In this document: piece by piece, positions 1 to 8,675 of the stretch | Layout: the number at the start of each line of letters is the position of its first letter | Position numbering within the stretch: position 1 is the first letter of the stretch | Source: Chthoniobacteraceae bacterium | GTDB lineage: Bacteria; Verrucomicrobiota; Verrucomicrobiia; Chthoniobacterales; Chthoniobacteraceae | DNA: 64,000 nt | NCBI GenBank assembly: GCA_947449735.1 | Contig: CANFTB010000016.1 | Location: 1 to 64,000, forward strand | Reading direction: 5' to 3' | Notes under the pieces: model-generated | Databases searched by the model: none | Seen by the model: the letters and a program-made list of their open reading frames with translations, nothing else | What the model was told of the DNA's origin: nothing | Translations under genes and position numbers: made by a program

Positions 1-105
1 CTGCGGTTGTGCGGCCTGCGGTTGTGCGGCCTGCGGTTGTGCGGCCTGCGGTTGTGCGGCCTGCGGTTGTGCGGCCTGCGGTTGTGCGGCCTGCGGTTGT
101 GCGGT
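1..105. repeat. 15-bp tandem repeat (ctgcggttgtgcggc), 7 units visible, running off the left edge
   Basis: Seven consecutive exact 15-mers from base 1; the last unit ends in t instead of c. Minus-strand reading is (AAQPQ)n. Confidence 0.95.
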
Positions 106-144
106 AATGGATCCAACCTCCTCGTTTTGAGGAGTGGTGCTCAC
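1..144 (-). CDS. Possible 5' end of an ORF with an AAQPQ repeat N-terminus, truncated by the window edge
   Basis: Open minus frame GTG AGC ACC ACT CCT CAA AAC GAG GAG GTT GGA TCC ATT ACC GCA CAA CCG CAG, i.e. (M/V)STTPQNEEVGSITAQPQ(AAQPQ)n. The start is ambiguous: GTG at 144 lies in the tRNA 3' end, while an in-frame ATT about 8 nt after GAGGAGG is an alternative. Confidence 0.4.
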   Translation of the reverse strand, partial: MSTTPQNEEVGSITAQPQAAQPQAAQPQAAQPQAAQPQAAQPQAAQPQ

Positions 145-219
145 GAGAGGACTCGAACCTCCACGGGTTACCCCATACGGTCCTGAGCCGTACGCGTCTG
201 CCAATTCCGCCACGTGAGC
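135..219 (-). tRNA. tRNA-Leu (anticodon CAG), CCA encoded
   Basis: Minus strand GCTCACGTGGCGGAATTGGCAGACGCGTACGGCTCAGGACCGTATGGGGTAACCCGTGGAGGTTCGAGTCCTCTCGTGAGCACCA: 7-bp acceptor stem, long variable arm, GGTTCGAGTCC T-arm, CTCAGGA anticodon loop. Confidence 0.95.
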
Positions 220-329
220 ATTAACTGTTTCCACCGCGCAATCTGAATTGCAGGGCGGGAGTGGAAGGATAGAGATGGCGTTCTCAGGCGCAATCCCAAA
301 TTCAAAAAAACAAAGGTTTGCCGGGGAGC

Positions 330-1424
330 CTAGCTTACGCGCATCGGCATGATGACGTACAGGAACGGGCTCTGGATTTTGACCACGCCCGGGCTCATCT
401 CGTCGATCAAGTCCAAGAAGACTTCGTCGTTGGAAAGGGCGCGCAGAGGGGCCATCAAATATTCGGGGTTGAAGGCGATGGTGAGGTCTGCGCCCTTGTA
501 AACCACCGGGATGGATTCGCGGGCCTCTCCCACGTCTGGGGTGTTCGCTGCGATCTCGAGGTTATTCTTTGTGAAAATCAGCTTCACCGAATTGCTCTTT
601 TCACTTGAGAGGAGGGAGACGCGGTGTGCCGCAGAAAGGAACAACTCGCGCTCGAGGACGACGCGTTCGCGGACCTCGTTGGGAATGACCTGGCGGTAGT
701 TGGGATAGTTTCCTTCCACGAGCTTGGAAACCAGACGAGTGGTTCCGACGTCGAAGGCAACTTGGTTTTGTGTCACGTACATCCGGAGTTCGCCGTTGTC
801 GGAGCACATCCGCGAAAGCTCATTAATGCACTTCGTGGGGACGATCACGTCGATCTCGTCGCTCTGCGGGAACTCGACCTCCATGTCCACCAGACCGAGG
901 CGGCGGCCGTCCGTGGCCACCATGGTGAGGCGGCTGTCCTTGTAGGAGAACAGGATACCGTTGAGTACGTAGCGCGTTTCATCCGTGGAGATCGCGTAGG
1001 ATGTCTTCTTGAGCGCGTCCCGGATTTCGCCCTGTTTGAGGGTGAAAACTTTGCTGTCCTGAAATTCAGGAAAGGGAGGGAACTCGTCGGCCGGCAGTCC
1101 ATGGATCTTGAAGAAGATCTGGCCGCAGCGCAGGGACGCGATGTTCTTCGCATCGACCTCCACGTGGATCTCACCCTGGGGCAGTTCTTTGACAATGCTG
1201 GTGAGGCGTTTTACCGGCAGCGTTGTGCCGCCGAAACGTTCCACCGCAGCATCGGTGATGCAAGTGATGCCGACGTCGAGGTCGGTCGTGGTGAAGCGAA
1301 GTTTGCCCTCTTCTGCTTGGATGCGGACGTTGGCCAGGATGGGCAGGGTGGAGCGCGAACTGACGACGTTCTGTACCGTCTGCAGGCCAGCAAGGAAGAT
1401 GTCTTTGGAGACGCTAAATCTCAT
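330..1424 (-). CDS. dnaN: DNA polymerase III subunit beta (sliding clamp)
   Basis: MRFSVSKDIFLAGLQTVQNVVSSRSTLPILANVRIQ...; ends PFLYVIMPMRVS as in DnaN. Start trimmed from ORF start 1508 to the ATG at 1424. Confidence 0.95.
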   Translation of the reverse strand: MRFSVSKDIFLAGLQTVQNVVSSRSTLPILANVRIQAEEGKLRFTTTDLDVGITCITDAAVERFGGTTLPVKRLTSIVKELPQGEIHVEVDAKNIASLRCGQIFFKIHGLPADEFPPFPEFQDSKVFTLKQGEIRDALKKTSYAISTDETRYVLNGILFSYKDSRLTMVATDGRRLGLVDMEVEFPQSDEIDVIVPTKCINELSRMCSDNGELRMYVTQNQVAFDVGTTRLVSKLVEGNYPNYRQVIPNEVRERVVLERELFLSAAHRVSLLSSEKSNSVKLIFTKNNLEIAANTPDVGEARESIPVVYKGADLTIAFNPEYLMAPLRALSNDEVFLDLIDEMSPGVVKIQSPFLYVIMPMRVS

Positions 1425-1562
1425 ACTTTTGATCGTTTTGTAGAAAGGAACCTCACTAGGCAACTGTCTTCTTTCATCTTGTTTCGCAAAACTGCGAAAA
1501 AAATCCATCCAATCTTTCTGCGATCGGGCGGGAATCTAGAGCCTGCGGCGGGGCCACCTGTG

Positions 1563-2939
1563 TTATTTTTGAAGTTGGGTGTCCAGGAAAGACACCACAT
1601 GGCGGGTCCGGTCGTCCTTGGACATCTTGTCCCGGACCTGCCGGTGCGCGTGCAAAACCGTGCCGTGATCCCGGCCGCCGAAAGCCTCGCCGATTTCCGA
1701 AAGGGAGGAACGGGTCAGTTCCCGGGAAAGATACATGGCGATCTGGCGGGGAAAGGCGATGTTCGCAGGGCGGCGCTTGCTGGTCATGTCCGCGAGGCGC
1801 ACGTCGAAATGTTCCGCCACGCGCTTCTGGATTTGGTCGATGGTGACGGCCTTGCGGGCCTCCTCCTGGAGGATGTCCTTCAACAGCATCTCGATACGCT
1901 CGAGCGAGGGCATCTTGCCTTCGTTCAGAGACGCGTAGGAGGCCACCCGCATCAGGCCGCCCTCGAGACGGCGGACGTTGGTGCGGATCTTTTCCGCGAG
2001 GAAGTCCAAAATTTCACTGGAGAGCTTCACCTGCATACCCTCGGATTTTTTCCGGAGAATGGCCGTGCGCGTTTCCACGTCAGGAGCCTGCATTTCGGCG
2101 GTAAGACCCCATTCGAAACGGGAGACGAGCCGGCTTTCCAGATTGGCGATCTCCGAGGGCGGACGGTCGCTGGAAAGGACGATTTGTTTGTGGCCGTCAA
2201 ACAGCGCGTTGAAGGTGTGGAAGAACTCTTCCTGGGATCTTTCCTTGCCGGAAAGAAACTGGATGTCGTCGATGAGGAGGACCTCGGCCTGGCGGTAGCG
2301 TTTGCGGAACTTGACGAGCGTGCCCGTCTGGATGGCGTCGATGAACTCGTTGGTGAAGTGCTCGGAGGTGATGTACATCACCTTGGCGTTCTTTTTGTTC
2401 GCCAGGATCTGGTGCCCGATGGCGTGCATCAGGTGGGTTTTTCCCAGACCCACCCCGCTGTAAATGAACAGCGGGTTGTAGGTTTTGCCGGGGCCGCTTG
2501 CCACAGCGGAGCAGGCCGCGTGGGCGAACTGGTTGTTGGTGCCGACCACGAAGGAACCGAAGGTGTTTCGGGGGTTGAGCCCGTTGCTCACCGGGGCCTT
2601 TGGCGAAGCCGGTTCCGGGGCGTCTTCGGCGTCGTCCTCAGGGGCGGCCGGTTCCGCGGGGAGGGCTGTATCGAAGACGTAGAGGATCTCCCGGCCGTTT
2701 CCAGTGGCCAGCATCAGGGCGGAGCGGAGCAGGGACTGGTAGTTGCTCTCGATCCAGATCTGGTGGATGGAATTCGGGAGGCAGAGCGTGAGGCTCTTGG
2801 CGTCAAGTGCGACGGCCTTGATGTTGGCGAACCACCGGTGAAAGGTGTCCTGGCTGACCTCAGCGCGAAGGGTTTCGGACACTTCGCCCCAGAGTTGGGC
2901 GGCGGCGTCGGCGGAAGAGGAAGGTTTTGAGTGGGCCAC
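1563..2939 (-). CDS. dnaA: Chromosomal replication initiator DnaA
   Basis: NPLFIYSGVGLGKTHLMHAIGHQI (Walker A), LLIDDIQFLSGKERSQEEFFHTFN (Walker B), and C-terminal FGGRDHGTVLHAHR DnaA-box-binding signature. GTG start at 2939 preferred over ORF start 3071. Confidence 0.95.
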   Translation of the reverse strand: MAHSKPSSSADAAAQLWGEVSETLRAEVSQDTFHRWFANIKAVALDAKSLTLCLPNSIHQIWIESNYQSLLRSALMLATGNGREILYVFDTALPAEPAAPEDDAEDAPEPASPKAPVSNGLNPRNTFGSFVVGTNNQFAHAACSAVASGPGKTYNPLFIYSGVGLGKTHLMHAIGHQILANKKNAKVMYITSEHFTNEFIDAIQTGTLVKFRKRYRQAEVLLIDDIQFLSGKERSQEEFFHTFNALFDGHKQIVLSSDRPPSEIANLESRLVSRFEWGLTAEMQAPDVETRTAILRKKSEGMQVKLSSEILDFLAEKIRTNVRRLEGGLMRVASYASLNEGKMPSLERIEMLLKDILQEEARKAVTIDQIQKRVAEHFDVRLADMTSKRRPANIAFPRQIAMYLSRELTRSSLSEIGEAFGGRDHGTVLHAHRQVRDKMSKDDRTRHVVSFLDTQLQK

Positions 2940-3202
2940 GGAAAGGATAGTCAAAAGGAGTAATGCACAGGGTGTGCCTTGCGGATTAAAGAAAAGGGCC
3001 TTAGGCCCCTTTGCAGCGTAGGTTGGCCGGGCCGGGAGCGGTCCCGCAGAGGCCTGTGCCTTCTGTGTCAAGGTGCTGCTGGAGAGTTACTTGCGATGAC
3101 TGTAGGGCTGGGGAAGCGGTGCTGCGGCCGTCAGCGGCGGCACACAGTTGTAACCCCGTGTGGGAGCGAGTCCTCGGACTGGGATTGCCAAGTTGTACAG
3201 TG

Positions 3203-3232
3203 TTGTTCACAAGTTATTCACAGTTGTTCACG
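3203..3232 (+). promoter_or_regulatory. Tandem DnaA-box-like 9-mers; candidate oriC region upstream of dnaA
   Basis: TTGTTCACA (3203-3211), TTATTCACA (3214-3222), TTGTTCACG (3224-3232), same orientation, 10-11 bp spacing, in the dnaA upstream intergenic region. Confidence 0.65.
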
Positions 3233-3474
3233 CCCCAGCCGGCGCGAGGCACGGAGGTTAAAAGACGCAGCCGAGGCGACAAGCAAAAAGGGCCGCGGGA
3301 ACGGGGGAATAATTGTAATCGGATGTGGGAAAAAAGTTGACTGTAGGATGCTTCGCTTTGTGCGCGCCCTTTTACGGTGGTTCCTCGAAGCTGTCACATG
3401 GTCTGCTGGAACCTGCATGTCAGTCCACGGCAGCCCGCCCGGGCCGTGCCGCTTTCCAAGATCGCCTTGACCGT

Positions 3475-5148
3475 CTAAACGGAGGCGCTGGACGGGTCTT
3501 CCTTTGAAGAATCCAGACGGTCCCTCTCCCGCATCTTGGCCAGATGGGCAGCCGCGGATTCCAGCTGGCTTTCCGGAGTGCGGAAGAGGAGCGCCACCGC
3601 GCTGGTGACCACGGTTCCGAAGGCGATGCGCCAGGGGAACTCCACCTTTGGAAGCCAGGCGGGGGCCCAGAGGGCTGGAGCCGCGCCGCCGCTGGCTGAA
3701 ACGGGGTGGAGCAATGCCCAGAGGTCGTTGTGGAGTCCGCTGAGCAGGGCCACCGCGATGAATCCCGCAAGCATGGCCCACATGTTTCCGGTCTCGCTGC
3801 CGCGCCTGCGGGTGAGGAGCCCGACGAGAAAAACGCCGAGCAGAGAGCCGTAGGTGTATCCGAAGATTCCCAGAACGATCGGGATGATCCGGGCGTGCAG
3901 CACGATTTTGGCGTACGCGGTGCCGGCGCCGATCAGGACCAGGATGACGGAGAAGACGATGGTGCTCGTACGCGCTGCGCGCAGGATCTGGCTTTCCGTG
4001 GCATCCGGGCGGATGTGGGTCTTGTACCAGTCCTCGGTGAAACTGGTGGCAAGCGCGTTGAGCGCGGTGCTGAGCGATCCCATGGCGGTTGCGAAAATGC
4101 CTGCGAAAAGAATACCCCGGACGCCGGCCGGTAGTTCGTTGACGATGAAAAAGGCAAACGGAGCGTCCTTGCCCGGTTGCTGGTAGTGCACCCACAGGAG
4201 CATGCCGACCAGAAGGAAGCAGAGGACCAGCGGCAGGTCCGCCAGGCCGGAGAGGATCAGAGAAAAGCGTGAGCGGTGGTGGTTTTTGGCCGTGAGCATG
4301 CGCTGGACCATGTCCTGGTCCGTGCCGTGAGTGGCCATGGTTGTGAAGGTCGAGCCGATCAGTGCCGCCCACAGGGTGTATTCGCTTTCCAGAATGGAGC
4401 GCACATTCCCCCAGAATCCCGCGCCGGGGGTGATGCCCAGGTCGATGACTGCGAAGTCCTTCGGACCGTTGAGCACGGAGAGGACACCGCTCCAGCCGTC
4501 AGGCACCTTGTTCAGGAGGGTCCAGATGGCGAATCCGAGGGAGCCGAACATCAGGGAGGCCTGAATGAGGTCCGTCCAGACGACTGCTTTGATGCCGCCC
4601 ACGGCTGTGTACACAGCGGTGATGCTGGTGATCAGTAGGAGCGCGACCGAATACATGCCGACCTGTTGGAAGGGGGTAAGGGAAACACCCGTGATCTGCT
4701 CATAGGTCATGACGATGACGATCGCCGCGACGTAGAGGCGCGTGCCGCTGGCCAGCGCCCTTGTGACCAAAAAGAGCGCGGAAGACGCGTTCCGGGTGCG
4801 CGAGCCGAAGCGGAGGGAGAGGTACTCGTAGATGGAGACGACCCTGAAGTCGTAGAAGGGCTTGATGAAAACCCCCGCGATGATCACGCGCGCCAAAATG
4901 GTTCCGAGGGCGAGCTGGGCATAGGTGAAGTTGCGGGTGGCGTAGCCCTCGCCGGGCGCTCCCAAAAACGTGGCGGCGCTGATTTCGGCCGCGAGAATGG
5001 AGGCCAGAACCGCCCACCAGGGGATGTTCCTGTCGCCCACGGCGAACGACTCCATGGAGCGTTCGCCCCGGCCTGCACGGAGGCCGATGTACAAGATGAC
5101 CGCGAAATAGGCGGCGACAACAATGCCGTCAATCCAGAGTGGATGCAT
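3475..5148 (-). CDS. Sodium:solute symporter (SSS family)
   Basis: Multi-TM protein; GLRAGRGERSMESFAVGDRNIPWWAVLASILAAEISAATFLGAPGEGY N-terminus typical of SSS transporters. Confidence 0.88.
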   Translation of the reverse strand: MHPLWIDGIVVAAYFAVILYIGLRAGRGERSMESFAVGDRNIPWWAVLASILAAEISAATFLGAPGEGYATRNFTYAQLALGTILARVIIAGVFIKPFYDFRVVSIYEYLSLRFGSRTRNASSALFLVTRALASGTRLYVAAIVIVMTYEQITGVSLTPFQQVGMYSVALLLITSITAVYTAVGGIKAVVWTDLIQASLMFGSLGFAIWTLLNKVPDGWSGVLSVLNGPKDFAVIDLGITPGAGFWGNVRSILESEYTLWAALIGSTFTTMATHGTDQDMVQRMLTAKNHHRSRFSLILSGLADLPLVLCFLLVGMLLWVHYQQPGKDAPFAFFIVNELPAGVRGILFAGIFATAMGSLSTALNALATSFTEDWYKTHIRPDATESQILRAARTSTIVFSVILVLIGAGTAYAKIVLHARIIPIVLGIFGYTYGSLLGVFLVGLLTRRRGSETGNMWAMLAGFIAVALLSGLHNDLWALLHPVSASGGAAPALWAPAWLPKVEFPWRIAFGTVVTSAVALLFRTPESQLESAAAHLAKMRERDRLDSSKEDPSSASV

Positions 5149-5290
5149 GGTGGGTTCTGGGGGCAGGGTTCTGGGGGGCTTGGGGGCTTGGGGGCTTGGG
5201 GGATGCGTTTTCTGGGGCCGGTACGGTTCCGGGGGAGGCTCCTTTACTCGCGCCGGGGTCCGGTTTGCGGGAATGAGGGCGTCGTGCGGA

Positions 5291-6616
5291 CTACGGTTGC
5301 GGCAAGGACTGGGGCGGGGCGGGGGGCTTTGTACTGAGGACGGTCGCCTTGCGCATCACCTTCGAGTTGCGGCCGCTTGCCTCCCATTTGCGGCGTCTCT
5401 CAGGGGGCAGTTCGTCGGGGCTGACCTCTGAGAAGCCGCCCTTCTGCTGGAAGAAATTGTATGCCTGCGTGGAGAGGGCGTAGAGACACTTGGCTCCCTT
5501 CTTTGCTGCAAGTTGTTCGGCAAAGGCCATGAGCTTTCTTCCGAAGCCCTGCCCCTCGTGACTCTTTGCAACGTAAAGGCAGGCCAGTTCCGCCGCCTCG
5601 TGTTCGGGATAGAAGTGGATGGCCACGCATCCGGCGAGATGTCTGTCAATTTCCAGAAGCCAGTAGTCGTCCAACGCCGCAAGCATGTCGGCCCTTGAGC
5701 GCTTCACGAGCTCGGCGTTGGCAATCGACTCCTTGATCAGGGCCATGATGCCCTTCAGGTCTTTTTTCAGGGCCCTCCGCATCTGCTGGTATTCGTTGGA
5801 ATACACCATGGTGCCGATGCCCTCGTGGCTGAAGATTTCGCTCAGCAGCGCCTCGTTTTCCGTTCCGTCGAGGAGATGCACCCTCGCGATGCCCCGCCGG
5901 CACGCGCGCGAGGCGTGCTCGAGTTTGGACACGATCGACGGGTCCAGAACCGCGCGCTTCCTGCGCAAAACGTCCTCCGTCTCGGCCACGGAAAGCTGGC
6001 GTACGATGGACTCTCCCACCCAGAGCGTGCCTTCGGTAGAAAGATAGATGATTTTCAGCGCCCGCATGGCCTCCGCCACCTCCAGCGCAACGGAGTCCGA
6101 GTTCACCCGGAAGGTGCGGCCCTCGCCGTCAAACCCGAGGGGCAGAATCACGGGAATGATACCCTCGTTTAAAAAGCACTGGAGCGTTGTCGTTTCCACT
6201 CGCTCCACCTTGCCCGTGCAGAGGGTGTCGACACCGTCCAGGATGCCCGCCGGGTGGGCCACGATGACATTTGCGTAGGCCGCGCGCAGGTCCACGGAGG
6301 ATAGCCCCTGCATCAACTCCTGCAGCACTTCGTGGCTGGCCTCGATTCCGAGCTTCAAGGTCGCCTCGTCGGTGATGCCCGTGCCGTCCGAGTTTGAAAT
6401 GGTGACCCCGCGTTCCTTTCCAAGCTGGACCAGCTGCGCTCCACACCCGTGGACTATGATGATCCGGATGCTCAGCGAGCGGAGGACGGCAAGGTCGAGA
6501 AGCAAGTTGCTTAGGTTGCCGGAGGCGGCGATCTCGCCGTCCAGTGCCACCACAAAGATTTTCTCCCGGAACCGGGGAACGTACTGGAGGATGCTTCTAA
6601 GGTCGGAAACTTTCAT
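5291..6616 (-). CDS. argA: Amino-acid N-acetyltransferase (N-acetylglutamate synthase), kinase-like plus GNAT
   Basis: MKVSDLRSILQYVPRFREKIFVVALDGEIAASGNLSNLLLDLAVLRSLSIRIIIVHGCGAQ; C-terminal GNAT AELACLYVAKSHEGQGFGRKLM...LYALSTQAYNFFQQKGGF. 441 aa from ATG at 6616. Confidence 0.88.
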   Translation of the reverse strand: MKVSDLRSILQYVPRFREKIFVVALDGEIAASGNLSNLLLDLAVLRSLSIRIIIVHGCGAQLVQLGKERGVTISNSDGTGITDEATLKLGIEASHEVLQELMQGLSSVDLRAAYANVIVAHPAGILDGVDTLCTGKVERVETTTLQCFLNEGIIPVILPLGFDGEGRTFRVNSDSVALEVAEAMRALKIIYLSTEGTLWVGESIVRQLSVAETEDVLRRKRAVLDPSIVSKLEHASRACRRGIARVHLLDGTENEALLSEIFSHEGIGTMVYSNEYQQMRRALKKDLKGIMALIKESIANAELVKRSRADMLAALDDYWLLEIDRHLAGCVAIHFYPEHEAAELACLYVAKSHEGQGFGRKLMAFAEQLAAKKGAKCLYALSTQAYNFFQQKGGFSEVSPDELPPERRRKWEASGRNSKVMRKATVLSTKPPAPPQSLPQP

Positions 6617-6843
6617 CAGGGTGTCTGCCAGATTAAAACGGCCAAAAGACCCCGGACGCAAAGGGGAACACGCGGAATGCGTTTTTTTTTCTTCAATTTT
6701 CCGTGATTCGGTGGAGGCGGGGCAAATTTCCACCTTCGTAGCTCCGGACTTCTGGTCGCAGTTGACAGGGGGGAGCGGAGACGTCCACGTTTTCATCCGT
6801 CTCCGTTTTAATCCTCCCAACCGCTCGATCCGTACCTTTCGTA

Positions 6844-7230
6844 ATGGCCGCACCGAAACAACGCATCCCACTCAACGCTCCTCAGGGCGGCCTGAACGCC
6901 GCGTTTGCCGCGCTTCAGTTGGAGGGGCTTCCTGCCGGTCCCTCCCCTGAGGCGGACGGCAATCAGCAGCCGGCCAAGCCGGTGCGGAGCGGGCGGGTCA
7001 TTTTGCGAAGGGAAAAGGCACACCGGGGGGGGAAGGTGGTGGTGGTGGTGGACGGCTTCGAGGCGCAGCATTCGGAGGCGGCGATCGATTCCCTTGCAAA
7101 AAGGCTCCGCGCGTCGTGCGGTTGCGGCGGGACGGTCCGGGGGCGGGCGGTGGAATTGCAGGGGGAGCAGGCCGGGCGAGCCCGGGCGTTTCTCGAGGCC
7201 GAGGGATTTCAAGTTGCGGGGGAACGATAG
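6844..7230 (+). CDS. SUI1/eIF1-like translation factor (YciH-like)
   Basis: RREKAHRGGKVVVVVDGFEAQHSEAAIDSLAKRLRASCGCGGTVRGRAVELQGEQAGRARAFLEAEGF matches the SUI1 core pattern. Confidence 0.85.
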   Translation: MAAPKQRIPLNAPQGGLNAAFAALQLEGLPAGPSPEADGNQQPAKPVRSGRVILRREKAHRGGKVVVVVDGFEAQHSEAAIDSLAKRLRASCGCGGTVRGRAVELQGEQAGRARAFLEAEGFQVAGER

Positions 7231-7239
7231 GAGTCATTC

Positions 7240-7863
7240 ATGGATCAAATGGAAACCAGGGGGCTTTTGGTGGTGGTGGAGGGGGTGGACGGGGCTGGAA
7301 AAAGCACTGTGCTGAAGCGCCTTGCTGCGCACTGCAGCCAGAACTGGCCGGAGGTTGTTACGAGCCGCGAACCGACAACCGGTCCCCACGGTCGGCGGAT
7401 CCGGGAGAGTGCCGTGAGCGGCCGCCTTCCTCTAGAAGAGGAGTTGGACTTGTTTCTGCGGGACAGGCGCGAGCACGTGGACACCCTGATCGCGCCGGCG
7501 CTTTCCCGCGGAGCCCTAGTTCTGCTGGACCGGTATTACTTTTCAACTGCTGCCTACCAGGGCGCCCGGGGGGCTGATCCTCGTTCCATTCTTGCTGCAA
7601 ACGAGGCCTTTGCTCCGGCTCCGGACCTTGTGTTGCTTTTGGACTGTCCTCCGGCGGTGACGCTGGAGCGGATCCGCTCGAGGGGTGGGGGGGCGGACGC
7701 CTTTGAAGGGCTGGAGGCGCTGGAGGCGGTGCGTTCGATCTTCCTTTCTCTGGAGCATCCAAGCATCCGCCTTGTGGACGCCACGCAATCGCCGGAGGTC
7801 GTTTCAGAAGAATGCACTGCGTTTTTGGAAGCGCTTCTGCAGGGCCGCCTCTCTTGGCGGTAA
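7240..7863 (+). CDS. tmk: Thymidylate kinase
   Basis: LLVVVEGVDGAGKSTVLKRLA P-loop; TSREPTTGPHGRRIRE; LLDRYYFSTAAYQGARG. Confidence 0.92.
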   Translation: MDQMETRGLLVVVEGVDGAGKSTVLKRLAAHCSQNWPEVVTSREPTTGPHGRRIRESAVSGRLPLEEELDLFLRDRREHVDTLIAPALSRGALVLLDRYYFSTAAYQGARGADPRSILAANEAFAPAPDLVLLLDCPPAVTLERIRSRGGGADAFEGLEALEAVRSIFLSLEHPSIRLVDATQSPEVVSEECTAFLEALLQGRLSWR

Positions 7864-8020
7864 ATGCGACCGTTCCGCCTTCCCGGAGCGATGCGCAGAG
7901 AGTGGGGCGCTTTTGGTCCGGGATCACGCTGGGGAAACCCGGGCTTAAATGAGCCGTTGGGTCAAAGTCGCAGGCCGGCGCCGCAGAATCGGCGTTCAGG
8001 CAAAAAACAGGAAGGAAACG

Positions 8021-8422
8021 ATGAAAAAAATTGGAGTGTTGGGGCTTGGAGTGTTGGCCGCTTGGATGCTCGGTTCGGGCGGGGTTCATGCCGTGGAAAC
8101 CAAGGCGGGCGAGAAGGAAAAAACGGCGGATAAACAGGCTGTAACGGCCGCGCGGGCCATTCCGTTTCAGGGCAGCGTGGTGGCGGTGGATCCCGTCGCA
8201 CGCACCTTTACCCTGAATGGAAAGGCAAAGGAGCGCATGTTCAAGGTCAGCGACCAGACCGAGATCATGGCCGACAACAAGCAGGCGCATTTTAATTCGA
8301 TCGCTGTTGGTTCGGTGGTGCGGGGCCAGGCGCTCAAGCACGAGGACGGTTGGGAGGCGAAAAAGGTGATGGTCGGCCCGAAGGAGGCAGCGCCCGCTTC
8401 GGATGCGAAAAAGCAGCCGTAG
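8021..8422 (+). CDS. Small secreted protein with a DUF5666/OB-like domain (putative)
   Basis: MKKIGVLGLGVLAAWMLGSGGVHA signal peptide; FQGSVVAVDPVARTFTLNGKAKERMFKVSDQTEI. Start trimmed to ATG 8021. Confidence 0.6.
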   Translation: MKKIGVLGLGVLAAWMLGSGGVHAVETKAGEKEKTADKQAVTAARAIPFQGSVVAVDPVARTFTLNGKAKERMFKVSDQTEIMADNKQAHFNSIAVGSVVRGQALKHEDGWEAKKVMVGPKEAAPASDAKKQP

Positions 8423-8477
8423 GGATCTCAAAGAAAAGGTTTAGATCGGCTCCATTGCGGGGCGATAAACAGACGGG

Positions 8478-8511
8478 GGCCGCCGGAGCACAAACCGGCG
8501 GCCTTTTTTTT
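8478..8511 (+). terminator. Rho-independent terminator
   Basis: GGCCGCCGG agcacaaa CCGGCGGCC followed by T8. Confidence 0.92.
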
Positions 8512-8675
8512 GACTTTGAAGCGTTTCAACGTTTGCCGAATGGGCGGTCCTTCAGGGAAACTGGCGAGCGGTTTCCCGTTTTTTTCGAACAAATAAAGAA
8601 AAGTTTAATCCAGCGCTTGCCAAGGCGCCCGATCCTGATCATTCTCACCACCCTTTTTCATTAGTCGTATAAGCT

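Noticed and set aside
1-105. CRISPR array
   Set aside because: Contiguous 15-bp tandem units without spacers.
624-2930. 768-aa plus-strand ORF antisense to dnaN/dnaA
   Set aside because: Long antisense open frame is expected in GC-rich coding DNA; the minus strand encodes clear DnaN and DnaA.
3218-4372. 384-aa minus ORF overlapping the symporter in another frame
   Set aside because: Out-of-frame shadow of the symporter gene; low-complexity H/P/R-rich product.
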